DNA of 64,000 nt from assembly GCA_911728455.2 (NCBI GenBank), contig OU452226.1, forward strand, positions 22,027,938-22,091,937, read 5' to 3'. The position numbers were made by a program, and so were the translations under genes. Below, piece by piece: positions 34,201-48,600 of the stretch (within the stretch, counting starts at the first letter, position 1; each line of letters starts with the position of its first letter). The notes beneath the pieces are model-generated. The model was not told the origin of the DNA and did not search any database. It saw only the letters and a list, made by a program, of their open reading frames with translations. The DNA comes from Marthasterias glacialis. Taxonomy: Eukaryota; Echinodermata; Asteroidea; Forcipulatida; Asteriidae.

Positions 34201-37200
34201 TTTAAGACATCACATCACATTGATACCAAGGCTAATGTTTCAATTGTCTTCACTTTTAATGACATTTTACTGTTTCAATGTATATTTGGTTTGCGGTAAC
34301 ACCATGTGATTATATCTACTTTGCTATATACAGTAGATTGTTCTGTGAGAACTTGTCTTGCTATTATTCTACTACCGCGGAGTAGATTTTCGGGATTCGG
34401 GAGACAACGTAGTTCTGAAAAGAACTGTCCTGCTTTTTAAGTACTACCTGGGGGTAGGAAATCGGCCGGGACTACTACTACTTTTTCGCTTAGTGGATTG
34501 GGGGGACTTGGAGAGACCAAACTCACTCTGCGGTAGTGAAGTTATCCGAGAAGTCCCCCCAATCCACTACGCGAAAAAGTAGTAGTAGTCCCGGCCGATT
34601 TCCTACCCCCAGGTAGTACTTAAAAAGCAGGACAGTTCTTTTCAGAACTACGTTGTCTCCCGAATCCCGAAAATCTACTCCGCGGTAGTAGAATAATAGC
34701 AAGACAAGTTCTCACAGAACAATCTACTGTAATTATAGCAAAGTAGATATAATCACATGGTGTTACCGCAAACCAAATATACATTGATACCTCACCATGC
34801 AATGCCTCAAATCCTATATTTTACTGTTTCAGAGAAGTGCCGGACTTTGGCGTGAAATAATGACAATGTAGCGTACACAAATATTAAACGTGAGTCCTCT
34901 AAAAGATACCTGGATGTATTGCTGGTTAGTACCGTGCTCCTGGCTGGACAATTAGTCAAGTCTTGATATTAAATAACAATGTCACTGATTTGATTGCAGA
35001 CGCCATCTGTTATCTAAGCGGAGAATAGTTCCTCTGCCACTGATGAAAGCCAACCCAGAGACCAACCCTGAAGCCCTCTTCAAGAAAGGCACGGTAAGGT
35101 CAGAGGTTATTATCGGATTCAAACTGCCTCTAGCTATCGGGCAGTCTCGGTAGTCTAGTTGGTAAGACATCTGCTCTAGAATGGCGGGGGTCGTGGGTTC
35201 GAATCCCACCGGAGGAAAAATGCCTGTGATTTTTTTCACAGGACTCGGGGAAAGTACTGAGTATACAGTGCTTAACACTCATCGGTGTATGGGTAAAACA
35301 TTACAAATAATATTCTCTATCCCCGATGCAAAAATTAACATCTATCAGAAGGTCAAAGGTCAAACAGATTTTAGAGGTTTAGATTTATAACTTAAGTGAT
35401 TTACATTTTGTATGCTGTTTTTTACTCATAAAAATATTAACTGTCCTACTCTGGGCATGGAGGCATTTGTGAAGTATTAGGCCTGCAGTAGCCAAACCGT
35501 GCGTGGAATTGCTACAAAGTAGTTAAACTCTCACATTGAGGGCAGTTAGCATGCATGTTACATGACCAATTATGTACAGAGACTTTGATATCGAGACATC
35601 AACAAAAACCTTGACTTTTGTGTTTTGCTGATTACAGTTGGTGATGGCACTGTACCCTCAGACCACCTGTTTCTACCGAGCCTTAATTGATGCTCCTCCA
35701 GAAGGGGTGAGTGGATTTCATTTAACGTATTTACCTTTACCCCCATTTGCATTTTGGCTAAGTACTGTATTATGTCGATCAAAGTTTGTCATGGTAAACT
35801 CAACAATCAAAGCTATTGAATACACTTAACAAGAGCCCTGGAGGCATTTGTTTTGTGAATAAATACTAAAGTGACGTCCTGGATATGAGGGCCAGTTTCC
35901 GGGGCGGACATTATTTCAAATCTTACCTGTAAGAAGCTACTAATCTCATCGGATTAAGATTCCATGACTGCATACATTTTTTGGCGGTGGGTTTAGCTTC
36001 CAATGTTAAACATTTTCTGCAAACTTTAAACACAGGTCATCACGCAAACCTGTTTCGTGTGTGTTTGCACGTCACCGTCCACTGACCGCACAGCATCGAC
36101 GTGCGGCGAACGCTACTGCACGAAATACTGCAAACCTTCTACGCCAACACGCACGTGTACGCTAACACACGACAGGCATGTTTGAGAGACAAACAAAACA
36201 GAAACTTTTAAACTTTTGATAGCTGAATTATTCCTAAAAAATGATGTTTTTTTTAATGAGGAATATCTTACATCCAAAACCTACCGCCAAAAAATGTATG
36301 CGGCCATGGAATGTTAATCCGGTGAGGTTAGTAGCTTCTTATTGGTAAGATTTGAATTATGGAGTTGTGAAACTTTTCCGGCCCAGAAACAGACCCTCAT
36401 ATCTAGGACTCTGTATCAAAGTACAGGGTTAGGTTTACAATAGACTTCTTGCATGGGCCGCAATCCCCGACGCCAAACAATGGAAACGAACACGTGTCTG
36501 CACCACGCCAAGTCTTGGCCAAGCGAGGGCGTTGTGATGTCATATGCGAGGGGTCCATTACTGTTGAGACATCATTAAAAGATTAAGAAAAACTTCATAT
36601 CGTAAAACTAGAATGTTTTATTTGTCAAGTATAATACAAGAATATTTACAAACTCAACAAAAACTCACTTTTCAACAGTTGAGGTTTTCGTTGTGATCTC
36701 GCCAAGGTTTCAAACTGTACACACAAACCAAGTTCATAACAATCTATACACTTTCAACAACAAAAATAAATAAATAAATAAATAAAATCACCTCCCAGTA
36801 AGTTTTGAACAACTAATCAAAATATTTGTTAGTACAGTTTTTTGAGAACTGTTTTTTTCAAGGCTCAAATCCACAAGACAGCAGGGCTTGTAGCTCAAAA
36901 TTTTAACTGGGGTACTGGACCAGAATTATTTTCACAAGACCAGAATCAAAATGAGACGAAACAAAATAACTACACAGTTTAACATAATAAACTGAACCAG
37001 CACTGAAAAAAAAAAAAAATCTCATTATTTGACCTATGGGTTAGTGTGCTTCGGTACTCAAGTCAACATTTGAACATCATTTTTTTTTAAATTAAAGATT
37101 TAACACAGTGAGGCATTATTATTCAATTCAAAAACACAAGACCAGCGGATTTGTCTGGTCTTGAGTTTACTGGCCCGATGCCCAAATCATTGGCCTTGTG

Positions 37201-37370
37201 CCTGCGGTCCAGTGCAAGTTTTGAGCCCTCTTTCTTCTTATACTTTGTCTCAGCCTATGGATGACTACTGTGTGCTATTTGAGGACAACTCATACGCTGA
37301 TGGCTACTCACCGGCCTTGAAAGTTGCCCAACGTTACGTTGTCCAGGTGAAAGAACCAAGACGAAGATGA
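31245..37370 (+). CDS. SGF29: SGF29, copy right of the gap (probable assembly duplicate)
   Basis: Exons are 31245-31420 (ATG at 31265), 32235-32464, 32661-32855, 33334-33516, 35000-35093, 35638-35706 and 37254-37370. The coding sequence is identical to the left copy wherever I compared it; the introns are identical apart from single-base differences beginning in the last large intron. This copy is the one joined to downstream sequence reaching RAD1. Introns in a true second gene would be expected to have diverged, so I treat it as the same locus seen twice. Function and domains are as for the left copy. Confidence 0.9.
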
Positions 37371-38854
37371 AATCATTCCTGTGAAGGACATTCTACCCTC
37401 GCCCAAAATCAAAACGATTTGTGTCTTCATAAAAGGGACTGGTGTAACTAGGTTTATGACACTTAACCAGTTGCTGCCGGGCTTTTTTTGTTTTTTTCGT
37501 CCCGTCCCCCTGGTGGGATTCTTTCAGCGGAATTGCCAGAATGTTTTTTCTTTGAGGGTACCGCTGGCACAAAGAAACCCTGGCTTGACAATGCCAAGAG
37601 AACAATAATTATCTTTATTGGATTGCCCGTTTTGTTTCTCGACCGAGAAAATGTCAAATTCACACAGCGTGAATTGCAAAACATCGGCCGTTACCTACGG
37701 CATAGGATTGGCACTAAACACGAAACCATGGCTCGATTGCCGATCATTCTGACTTACCTCCATTGAGCTGAAATACAATGAATAAACAATGATGGAAGGC
37801 TCTCCATGCCTCATAATCCCCTTCTTGGAACAAAAGGACAAAGATTTATAATTGCTGATTACACAAAAAACGTGTTTTCAAGACCTTTTTTTTGTCCTTG
37901 TGTGGGTGAAACGAAGCGTTAGACGATGTGTGTGGTCTGTGCATGCTCCGCAGTTAAATGACCGAGTGTCAACTTTTTAACGACACATAATAAAATGGCA
38001 ACAGTGGAACATTCATTGTATTGTATTCACGACCACAGATATGACATTTGTGATTACCTGCACCAGAACTCACACTGCTTGAATAGATTGTGACATCCAC
38101 AGTCCATGTGGGATGAAAAGAAAAGGAAACAAAAGAGCAGACTACGACCAGAGTTTGACCTTAGCGGTCATCCACTCGCCTCATGCAAAAGTGATTGCTA
38201 TTTAGGCCGACGGAAAGAGATTTTCTTGCAACAAGGGTGCTTTTGCATTGATTGTTTTCATCCATGATATGGTTTTACCATGTGGTTTCACAATCCGATA
38301 TTTTGGCAGCTTAGTGTGCCAGCTAGGTACATATAGTACTACTAGTAATTAATGTTCTTGTGGAAAGAACAAAACAGTAGCTTGGTTGGTAAAAACTTGA
38401 GAGATTTTGGTGGAATATGCTTTCAAATCCATGTGGACGAGTGAAAACAAAACTGAAGGGAAAGTCCCCGACATCCAGTTTCTCATGCAATTGGAAACAT
38501 TGACTTATGGTTACAAATGAGCTGCACAAATTTGCATCTGGATTACAACTTGCTGATGAAATACATGTGAACGAAAACCCATTTTTTGGGGGCACTCTGA
38601 AAAAATCTGCAGTCACGTTCGGATGGGAACCAACACCTTTGGATCCCAAGCACCTTCTATCCTATACCTTACCATGCTGGCGAAACACAAAATGATTTTA
38701 AGAGGAACAGGTCTTGAGTAATCTCTCAAGGCCATCAAGTTTACAAGATGAAAGCGAGGACTTTCACAGACCACTTAGAGAACTTGGAGTTAATACACTG
38801 AGCATAGATCAAGTTGGATATAAGAACTAATATATATTATAGTACATCATGACA

Positions 38855-39165
38855 GAGTATTCTAGTGCACAGGACTCGAGTTCTGGTGGTCAAGTCATCG
38901 GGGTGTGGGTTCGAATCCTGGTCATGACACTTTTGTCATTGAGCAAGATGCTTTACACTAATTGCTCCACTTCACCCAGGGGTGTCAATGGGTACCTACG
39001 AAAGTAGAGGTTGATATGGTGTTCGAAAAAGCCTTATCGAAAAAAGCTGAAAACTTCCCAGGGAGCTGAGAAAGATTACAGGGATATTATTGGCCCAATG
39101 ACTAGGGCACTAATGTAAAGCATACTGATACGTTATTGTAACATGTGCTAGATAAGAACTAGTTA
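38855..39165 (+). repeat. tRNA-derived SINE downstream of SGF29
   Basis: GTGTGGGTTCGAATCCTGGTC provides a B box, followed by CATTGAGCAAGATGCTTTAC, AATTGCTCCACTTCACCCAG and GGTGTCAATGGGTACCT. The tail TGCTAGATAAGAACTAGTTA resembles the GCTATATAAGAAC tail near 3430. A reversed relative is at 47555-47700. Confidence 0.8.
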
Positions 39166-39615
39166 TTATTGGAACTTGAGGGCGCACTCTGTCAGGCACT
39201 TTGAGAGGCCTGATTGGCTTGATAAAGTGCATAATACATTATATGTCACGCATGTGACTCCGCTGACCCACCATGGGCGGAAATACCTATGGGTAAACTG
39301 AATATGAATGTCCACGTTTGCTGTGTGAACTGATGAATGACCAGTGTACATTGGTCAGCACCATTTTCTCTACGGTCAAAAATGCTTCTTGTCGGGCCGT
39401 GTCGCATGGTTTTGTACGCCCTCTTAGTTCTTATGTAACACTGTGGTATAGATATTTCTCACTTCATCTTTGTTGGTTTCCATTCCATGGTATGGTTGAT
39501 GCAGCAATGATGCGTCTAAGTCACCAGACTACATTTACTTCGTAGCCTCAGTCTGGGTACATGGATTGGTGTGGTGGAATACAAGATGGCACCCCCAAGA
39601 TTAAAAGATGGTTCC

Positions 39616-42600
39616 TCACTCATTGTCTTCTTCACTTTCCTCATCTGGAGCACACTGTAGAAAAAGAAAAAAAAATGATCAAAGAGACTTACTACATCAT
39701 CAGAAAAACAGAATACAGGGCTGACAAATAAAAGTACATGTATATTGGTTAACTTATTACTTGAATTTCCTAATCGGCTTAACTAATTACATGAATTTGC
39801 TGAGCAGAAGCTTGCAGTGAACCAGTGATACATGTATGTACAAACAATATACATCACCATGGTAGTTTCACTGGTTACCCGTTTCTGCTAAAAGCAAACT
39901 TTGCCAGTGCTTAGTTACTTTGTCTGCGTATTTGAAGCTCAATAAACCTGGGCCATGAGTGAATCCTTCAAATCTTTGTAGAGGTGGACATTTTATTGTG
40001 TACTACAACTGATGGCAAAAGATCTCTGGTGAGGCAGGGTACTTTTTAAGGCGTAAAAAGTACAAGGACTGAATCTGAGTTTTGTTATCACACCTTCAGA
40101 GACATTGTAAGGGAGGCATGTTTGGAATCCCACATGTAACAGTTACAGCTTCACACAGTCCTTTATGACAAACACTGTGTGGACATTCCTTTGTCATCGT
40201 GCAGCTAAGAACAAGAAATCTTTAAAACCACCCCATTTCTATTAGAAAGTGTTTTGAGAGCTGGTTATCGGACACCCCGATCCCTTTAATACTCGGTTTT
40301 GAGCTACTCAATGCTGTACAGAAAATGCTTCATTTTTTGAGTAAAACAAGCATATCTAATTTGTGAAGTCCACACAGTGTTTCAAGTTCCTACACAGTGT
40401 GGACATCTTCTGCTATCAGGTCCACACTTTGTATGTAATGTTTAAACAATAAAGTTTGACTACTTTAGTTGAAGTTTCTGTATCAAAACCTTGTCCATGA
40501 TGGTTAGATAGTTTTTTAATTGTAACTAACCAAGTCTAGTATCAGGATAGTCAATCGTGTCTACCTGCAACCTGGTCCCAATTTCATAGACCTGCTTAAT
40601 GGCTGATTTTGTGCTTACTGTGCAATTTTCATTTCATAGCGCTGCAAAACGTTAAGTACATGAAAAGGCATGCCAACCTTCCGGTGCTTACTATAGCAAA
40701 ATGAATGACGTAACAAAGCCATTCCATGGTGACTGCGCAAGCTGGCCGCCCAATTTTCTTGCTAGCCCGTTAACGTTTAAGCAAAATTTTCTGCTAAAGT
40801 TAGCATTAAAAATTTGCTTACCGATAAGCAGCACTATGAAATTGGCCCCTGAAGAGAGGAAGGTTTTATGACATGAAAAATACAGACCTTCCAAGAATAA
40901 TACAATGGGATCTGGTACAGTTTACGGTAATGCCACGTAAAAATAATCTCACCATAAGTTGTGGTGGCCCTGAAAAGACCCTGTGGTGTAAAAACTCGAC
41001 GTTTCGATCAGTATGCTCGGATTGTCTTCAGGAGACAGGAGAACGACTGATTGAAATGTTGAGTTTTTGAAACCATTTCAAAACCCGTTACAAATGTCGT
41101 GCTCTTGCCATGTTGAATTCTAGTATTCCGACCTCTGAGGATTTCACACGGTAGGAGTGCGATGTTTGAAACCGCTTTTGTAATTTAGCTCGGCAGAAGC
41201 TTAACTCGACCATGGCTCTTCAGGCTCTGCCGTGCTATTGGCAAAGTTCGGCAGAATCACAACGTTTGAAACCACTCCCGCGTCAATGCCGCGCTATTTG
41301 CCGAACTCAAATGATTTGAATTCGACATAGCCAGAGCGTGACGTTTGAAACGGGCCTAAGGGAGCTACACATGCACTCACATAATATTCCACAAAGCATA
41401 TTTGGCCGTCCTCATTTCGGATCATGTATTGGAGTGAGAGAAAGCCCCTGTTATCCGTTCGTATTGACACCTTGGATGAGGACATCAGAGCCTTCACTGT
41501 AGGTTTAAGGAGGACCACTTTGTACCTACAAGAAGGGGGGAAAACACAAAACAAAAACAGAATAATATTAAAGATGTATGATCTGTGCTCCTGTGATTTG
41601 TGCTCGAAAATTAATTGATTCCTGCGAACAAAACTTAAAAGAGTAGGTTATTTTATAACCAATAAAATTAATAACTTGGGTTTTGTAGATGGGATATAAA
41701 AATGTTGTTTTTGAAACAATTATCCCGGCCAACCACCCTACGTGGGACTATGTAACCAAGGCAATGCCAAGGGGCAGATTGCCTCGTTGCTTCAGTGAAG
41801 TGTCAGGTTGATTTTGTTATATTACAAGTTAGAAGAAAAGAAAAGAAAACCTTTTAACAAATCAGTGTTGCTCATGGTTTGATGCATAAATTTATTTCCT
41901 GTGAGGCTGTGATTGAAATGTTTTTTTATTTTTCAGGGATTTTCATTGTTTTTAGTATTTGTTATTATTAGTTCCTTTGTTTATAAAAAATAAATATTGG
42001 AAACAAAAAATTAGGTAACACTTTTGGTTTTGATTTGTTCACATTTGAAATGTTTGCGTTTAAAAGAAAAATATTGCAAGATTCTGTTTTATTGGCAGGA
42101 ATCAGAAAGTACACAGTTCACTGTGCTTATCACATATCCAAGTAGGGGTAAACCCAAAATGACATTCTTTATTCCTGACGCAATTATTACGCAGCATCAA
42201 GAGATTCTCCTTACCTGTTTGTTTGTGTCTTGGTGCACTGGAAGGACTCCACAAGGTCGGAATCTTTTGGGAAGTCGGACTGTGAGAAGAAAAATCAAGA
42301 TCGAACCAAGAATAAAAAGTCTGAAACAATACTTCCTTGGATTGAACAATGACTTGAAATGCTAGGCGGCAGCATTCTGAAAAAATGTACGCTTGCCCAG
42401 AATTACATTTTTTTGATAAACAATGGAAATATACAATGTACTGGGTATGTCTGCTGCCATCAAATTAAACCGTCTCTTTGTCTTCTATTAAGCCAAATAT
42501 GTGATAAGTTTTTGCAAAGACAGACAGAACTAGGCACAGGTCAGTATTAAAGCCCCAGCTCAACATTCGTATGAAGAAAACCATAAATGTTCACAGATTG

Positions 42601-45600
42601 ACATATACCTTACACGGTAAAAAGATAGTGATGGTAGAAAGCTTTCCTTGAAATATTTCTGCCTGAAGTGTTATCGTTTTTGAATAATAAATTAAATAAG
42701 ATCCAAAATTACTCTTAGTCTCAGTAAGATGAAAACTCTGCCTATAGGAATGCGTACAAAAATGCTAAATGCATTTTTACCGTTTTCTCGAAAATGAAAC
42801 GAAAGGAGCTGACATTTTCACAGGTTGGTTTTGTTACAAGTATTTTGATTTGTGCAAAGAATGGAAGCATTTACAGTCAGTTTACCAATGCTGAGCTGGG
42901 GCTTTAAGAAAATTTATTTTCTAACCCACCAACTCTTGGTTACATTTTCCAGCGAGTTGGACCAACAATTTAAAACCATTTAACTGCACAGGAGGGAGGG
43001 TTTACTGGGTACGGTGTGGATGCATTCACCACATGATATCACATTGCAGGCTGGCATAGTTAATCTATCATTCATTAACACAGTGGATGGTATTGAATAT
43101 TCAAACAGTAGGAGGGTTGACTGTGTACTGTGTGGATGCATTCACCACATGATATCATGTTGCAAGGTGACAGTTTATCATTCAAAACATTCGCAGTGGA
43201 TGATAATGAATGGTCATGTAGTGGGTGGGTTTTTAATTATTATTTAGAATTATATGAACGTGCCAAATTTAAAAATGACAAATTAAAAATGAAACTTCAA
43301 CCTCATTATGGAATGTCCTGATTAAAAAAAAAATAAATAAAAAAAAAAAAACATTGTGAAGAAATTTTACAACTGTTTCAGAATATTGGACACCCTGCTT
43401 ATTTTTCAATAACACATCAAATTAACTAAACAAAATAATGTTTACAAACTTTTCACACTGATGTTGAAAGCAACAGTTACCCCTAGTACTGTATAAACAC
43501 ATTTTTAAAAATTCTGCAGAAAAACACAGTGATTGTAAAAGGATAACAGATAAAATTCAAATTCTGATCAAACTAACGGCGATAAACTTACATGCGCGCT
43601 ACCAGCATGCCCGAATGTTGAGAGTCTAAAATAAGGTTTGTCTGGGGACATGAGGATCTCCAAGACTTCACTGGTCATATCCAGCTCCTGGAACGCGTCC
43701 TTCAGACACTCTGACTGGAAGATCAGAATAAGAACCAAGTTTTAGACCATGTCACTCATGACATGACTTGCTTATAAAAGAGCCACCGAGCCAGGGGTGG
43801 ATTTCATAACGCACTAGGACAAGTCTTATCTCGAGTTAGGATTAGTAACTGGGTCTGTCCACACTAACGGACCCATTTGAACCCATTTGATAACTTTTGG
43901 ACTGTGACTGGGAGGGTACCGAAAAGACAATATTTTGCACTTTATTTTGTTTTTATACTTTTCTTAGCTGATACTGATTGTGCTTACCAAACAATTTAAA
44001 AAATGGCAGATTATTTAAGAAATTACAGGGTTGTCTTTAAGACACTTTGTTTGTAACGAGGACAGACATTTTGCATTAGGACTGACTGGAAAGCAATAAG
44101 GAAAGTGATTTATAAATTGATTTCCTTAAAATATTACTTCATTTAGACCCATGGCCCCTTTTAAAGAGTTATCAGTCAAAACAAACAGAACTTATAGGAT
44201 TTAAGACGGTACAAATGTTAGTTTGTAACATGGACAGACATTTTTGAGACAAACGTCTGTCCATGTTACAAACCTAATATCTTCAAGATAATCCTCTCTA
44301 GTTTCTTCAAAACCCACACAGTTGTCTTGGTTTTGCCTGGAAACATTCTTAACAGGGACTGCATTGTAAAGGGAAAACATTTTTGTGAATCTGTTTTTAT
44401 TATTACCACTCTCTCTCCATTTGCATATGATATGTCTGTCCAACATTTCCATGTTACAAACATAATAATCTTGAAGCTTATCCCCTGTTCTTACTAAAAT
44501 AAAAGGACATTTGTCATGCTCTTTGGTAAGCACAATCCTGAATTGATTTAGAATGTGCATGGAAAACATGAAAAAAGCCTCTTCTTTTTTTATTTCTACC
44601 ACCCATTTTATTAAAAAATGTCACACTAAATGGACCCATTAGTGTGGACTGACCCAACTAGTCCTTACTTATAGGACTAGCCATATGTTAGGACTAGTCC
44701 TAAGTTAGGACTAGTTTTGTGAAATCCATCCCTGGACTTCCTGCGGGCAAAAACTGTACTCAGCCCAATGGGATACTTTGGAACGATAGGTGGCAGCAGA
44801 CTTACCAGGTAAATTGTCTTTTTTTTTTAACGTAGTTATGAGCATGCGCATATTTCCGAGAACAATGAAGTACCTGGTAAATCTGCTGCCATCTAGCGTT
44901 CTCAAAGGTCTCCCATTGATGAGCATAATCTTACATGATCGTGTACAATTTCTTATCAGCTTTTGATAGGAAGAAATTGTTTAAATCTAAAAAATTGTTC
45001 AGGTCTTATTTTCAATAAAGTGGAAATTTCAACACAAATGAAAATATTCCCATTTGAATTGTATAGTATCTCTCGAGTGAGGTTTGCAGTTACACCATGT
45101 ACATGAAAATAATCTCTGTGTGAGTTGTGGTGGTTCTGCAAAGAAAGTTCATTGTGATCCTTCTGGATTTTAAAACTAAATACCACAAAGTATCTTCACA
45201 TTAGGTGCTCAAATATTTTGAGAAAACAGCCTGAAATCTTCAACAGATTATACTAGTATCATTCCCTGATCTGGTGTAGATTTCACAAAGCACTAGGACT
45301 AGTCTTATCTTGAGTTAGGACGAGTAAATAGTCCTAAATTATAGGACTAGTCATAAGTTAGGACTAGTCTTATTAAATCCACACCAGGTTCACCATGAAT
45401 TCAAGCAAAAGTCATCACAAAGCGAGCAAGGTTTGTTGTGTGGTTCTCTTACTTTTTTGACATTTTATTTCTTAACAATAAAAGGGTATTTATGAACGGG
45501 AATAAAGGAGTGGCGACTCAGTCTTAATCGGCCGTTTAAAACCTTACAGTGTTGCGTCCGTTTGATAAAGGCCCTCGCCTGCGACCTTTATCACATGGGC

Positions 45601-48600
45601 TGCGACACCATTTAATATAGATGCTTTTCAACACTGAACTGGCAAGCCTGACCACTTGAGGAGAATTTTGAAGGTTTTTCAATTAGCATTTGGCCAGCCC
45701 GCCACTGTCAAAAGGGAGAACGCTGCTCACCTTCATGATAATTTTATTAATCACATTGGAGCTGCAGAAATTGAAGTCCAGCGTTTCCTCTGGTTCCATG
45801 GTCTTTATACTGCAGTCAGTAACCACACCGTTCTCCTCCAATCTGCAAACAAATATTATAACAGCGTCACTTACGATTTAAATATCTCAAGAACAATCTG
45901 TAAAAAACATCTCCAACATTTTGAAAGTTTTGTTTTCTTTCGTTTATACAAAAGTCCGTATCAAATGATTGCCAGATCATTTGTCTTTTGTAAGACCTGA
46001 ATTTGTTAGCAAGGCATTGATATTTTTGTTCGTTTGTTTTTTGCATCCTGTCCATCACAGGGAAGTTACTCTGAGATAATTACTTAGTAATGGTTTGATT
46101 CCCGGCGAGGGCCATGTGTGGGTAGAGTTGTGCATTGGTTTTTCTCCTGTGCCATGAGGGTTTTTCTCCTGCTCTTCCAAAGTTTTCCTCCCTCCGGAAA
46201 AATCAAACTCTTTTGATCTCTGGCTAGGCTCTGTGGTCATATATGGGTCGATGTGGCTGGCTGCTAAAGGTGCCCTTGCATGACTGCGGCTCAACCACGT
46301 TGCAGCTGCATCCTACGCAATTCAGCTTCTCAGCTGCGTCTTAGGATTATTAGCCTTCCAAATTATTATTACTAATTTTATACTGAATGAAGAAAAGATC
46401 TTTCATATTATTTTGGTTTTATTCATTTAAAAAAAAGTCCAAGGATTAAAAACTAATTGGTTTTAAAATGATAAAAAATTTCACTAAAAGTTGAATTACA
46501 TTCTATCTTACAGTAGAAGTAGTGGAGTGCCGTAGCCACCGTAGCACATCTTCAGAGCAGGGGTCACGCCTGTCGTACCCGTCCCAAATATGGTCAGACA
46601 TTCCTGTTGAGAATGAAAAAACAAACAAAAAAAGCACAAAAGAAATTTTAATAAAAGTGCAATATTGTTATTATTATTCTATCTTTCTGGTAATGAAACC
46701 AAGGGGCCCTCAAAAGTGCTCAGCACTGTGACCCGTAGGCCTGAAGATACCTGTGTAGAGATGATGAAGAAATGTCAGTTTTAGATTTCGGAGGAAACCC
46801 CAAATAGGGAAAACCCACGCAATCAGGTAGGGACTGAAAACCCAATCCAGATGCAAGGCTTCGGTCTGGGACTCAGACCAGGATCCACAGAGTTGAAAGG
46901 CAGGGAAGAAACCACTGAGCCAACCTGAATGACCTAACAAACTATTATAACACATAATGGGGCCCTTGACCTTTGACCCTCGATGTAGCCTCTTGTATGA
47001 CATGGGCCTTTGGAGTGTGTTTTCTTCCATGAGATTGCCCGTGAACTGATTGCAGGTAGATGTGGGCCCTTGACCTTTGACCCTTGATGTAGGCCCTTGT
47101 GTGACATGGGCCTTAGAAATAAGCAACTCCACAACTTGATCAATTAAATCAACTGCTTTCAGCTCTTCAACCCTTTAATTAATTTGTTACGTTTCAAATG
47201 AAAAATTAAGTGTTATTCAAACAGACTGTACAAAAATATTTCAAACATTAAAAGTATATATTTTCCAAGCAAATATCTTTCACTGATTACATTGTAAAAC
47301 TGTCAATAATAAAACCTTCTTAATTTGTATATTAACGGTTTTATTAGCAGTCTAATTGCATCTGGTTTACCACACTATTTCTATGGTTTGACCCCCAATC
47401 TACCCCAAATGCCAAAGGGCGCCCTCTTGCAGTCAAAAACAAGGCCTATTGGAATGCAATATTTGACAAGTCACAGAGGATCCTTTTTTTCTGTTTTAAA
47501 ATCTTGCAAAAGGGCCAATCCTTCATCTTTTCCTTTATAGTGCAGCCATCATATGAGGTGCATGCACGCACTGTGAAGCAAAATGTCTTGCTCAATGACA
47601 CAAGTGTCTCGACCGGAATTTGAACCCACGCTCCGGTGACTAAGCCACCAGAACTTGTGTTCGATGCCCGAATCTGCTCGGCCACAACACGTAATACCTT
47701 AAAATCTTCAGAGACCTTGATTTTGATTTCTTACCAGCAAAATGGTCAGGTTCACCATAAACGTTGCTGACTGCTCCTTGATGACATAGTCCTGGAAGAT
47801 ACCGGCTTGGATGAAGGCGTTTGCCTGGACGCTCTTGGAGTCTTCAACAGTGACTTTCAGACCATTCTCACTGGCAAAGACTGTTGCTAGCTGGTTGAAA
47901 AAGTCAAAAGTATTGGTGGGGATCATTGACCTCTAAACATGGGTTATGGGTGTGATGCGTTGAATTTTTAAAGCCACACAGGTAACTGACGACATTTTGC
48001 CCTAGTTGCAATGATCATAATAATTCCCTGGTTTGATCATCGCAATGGCCACCGAGGCTGATCCATATTTCATATTCTGGCCTCTGGGTTTTTTAGCATA
48101 AAACTTTGACTGAATATTCAATATAAAAAACTAGAGAAAAAAGTGGCGGTCAGATACAAGTAGTTTTCCTTAAAGTTCCCTGTTTAGTCTGAGTCTTAAC
48201 CACCTCCCCTTCCCTCCCCCACCCCCTTCCCAGACCCAGGTCAGGCATATTTGACCCTTGACTTTCAAGGGTTGAAAACAAGGGAGGGCTGATCTCACAC
48301 ATGTTTGTTACGATAATCATAACCGTTGATTCTTTCTGACATTCAAACACTCGTAAAGCCACGACTCAAGACCCAACCAAGAGCTACATTTATTCTCAGC
48401 TAAGCTTAATTTATTTTAGGCTAATAATATTATTAATAATGTGACTGCTGTGGTTTTATGTGGTCCAAACAAACAGGTACATCTGATTTAAATTAAACAG
48501 GAAGATCATGCCTGCCCCTTTCCGCTTGTCCTGGTGGTAGGACGTCAGTCTCCGTTGCACTACCAACCAGTACCACTGACTGTCGAGCAGAGCAAGGATT

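Larger units (their letters stand above)
28484..38661 (+). repeat. Right copy of 10.2 kb near-identical direct duplication
   Basis: It starts at the first base after the N gap and matches from 17802 onward. It stops matching where the left copy runs out, at CTTCTATC, after which new sequence continues. It is four bases shorter than the left copy. Confidence 0.97.

Noticed and set aside
17802-38661. True recent tandem gene duplication of SGF29
   Set aside because: Possible but less likely: both breakpoints fall on the N gap, introns are identical over kilobases, and differences are run-length errors near a contig end.
44201-44602. 133-codon open frame inside the inner nested element
   Set aside because: No recognisable transposase or other domain, and it is not supported by a second copy; kept only as a note on the element.
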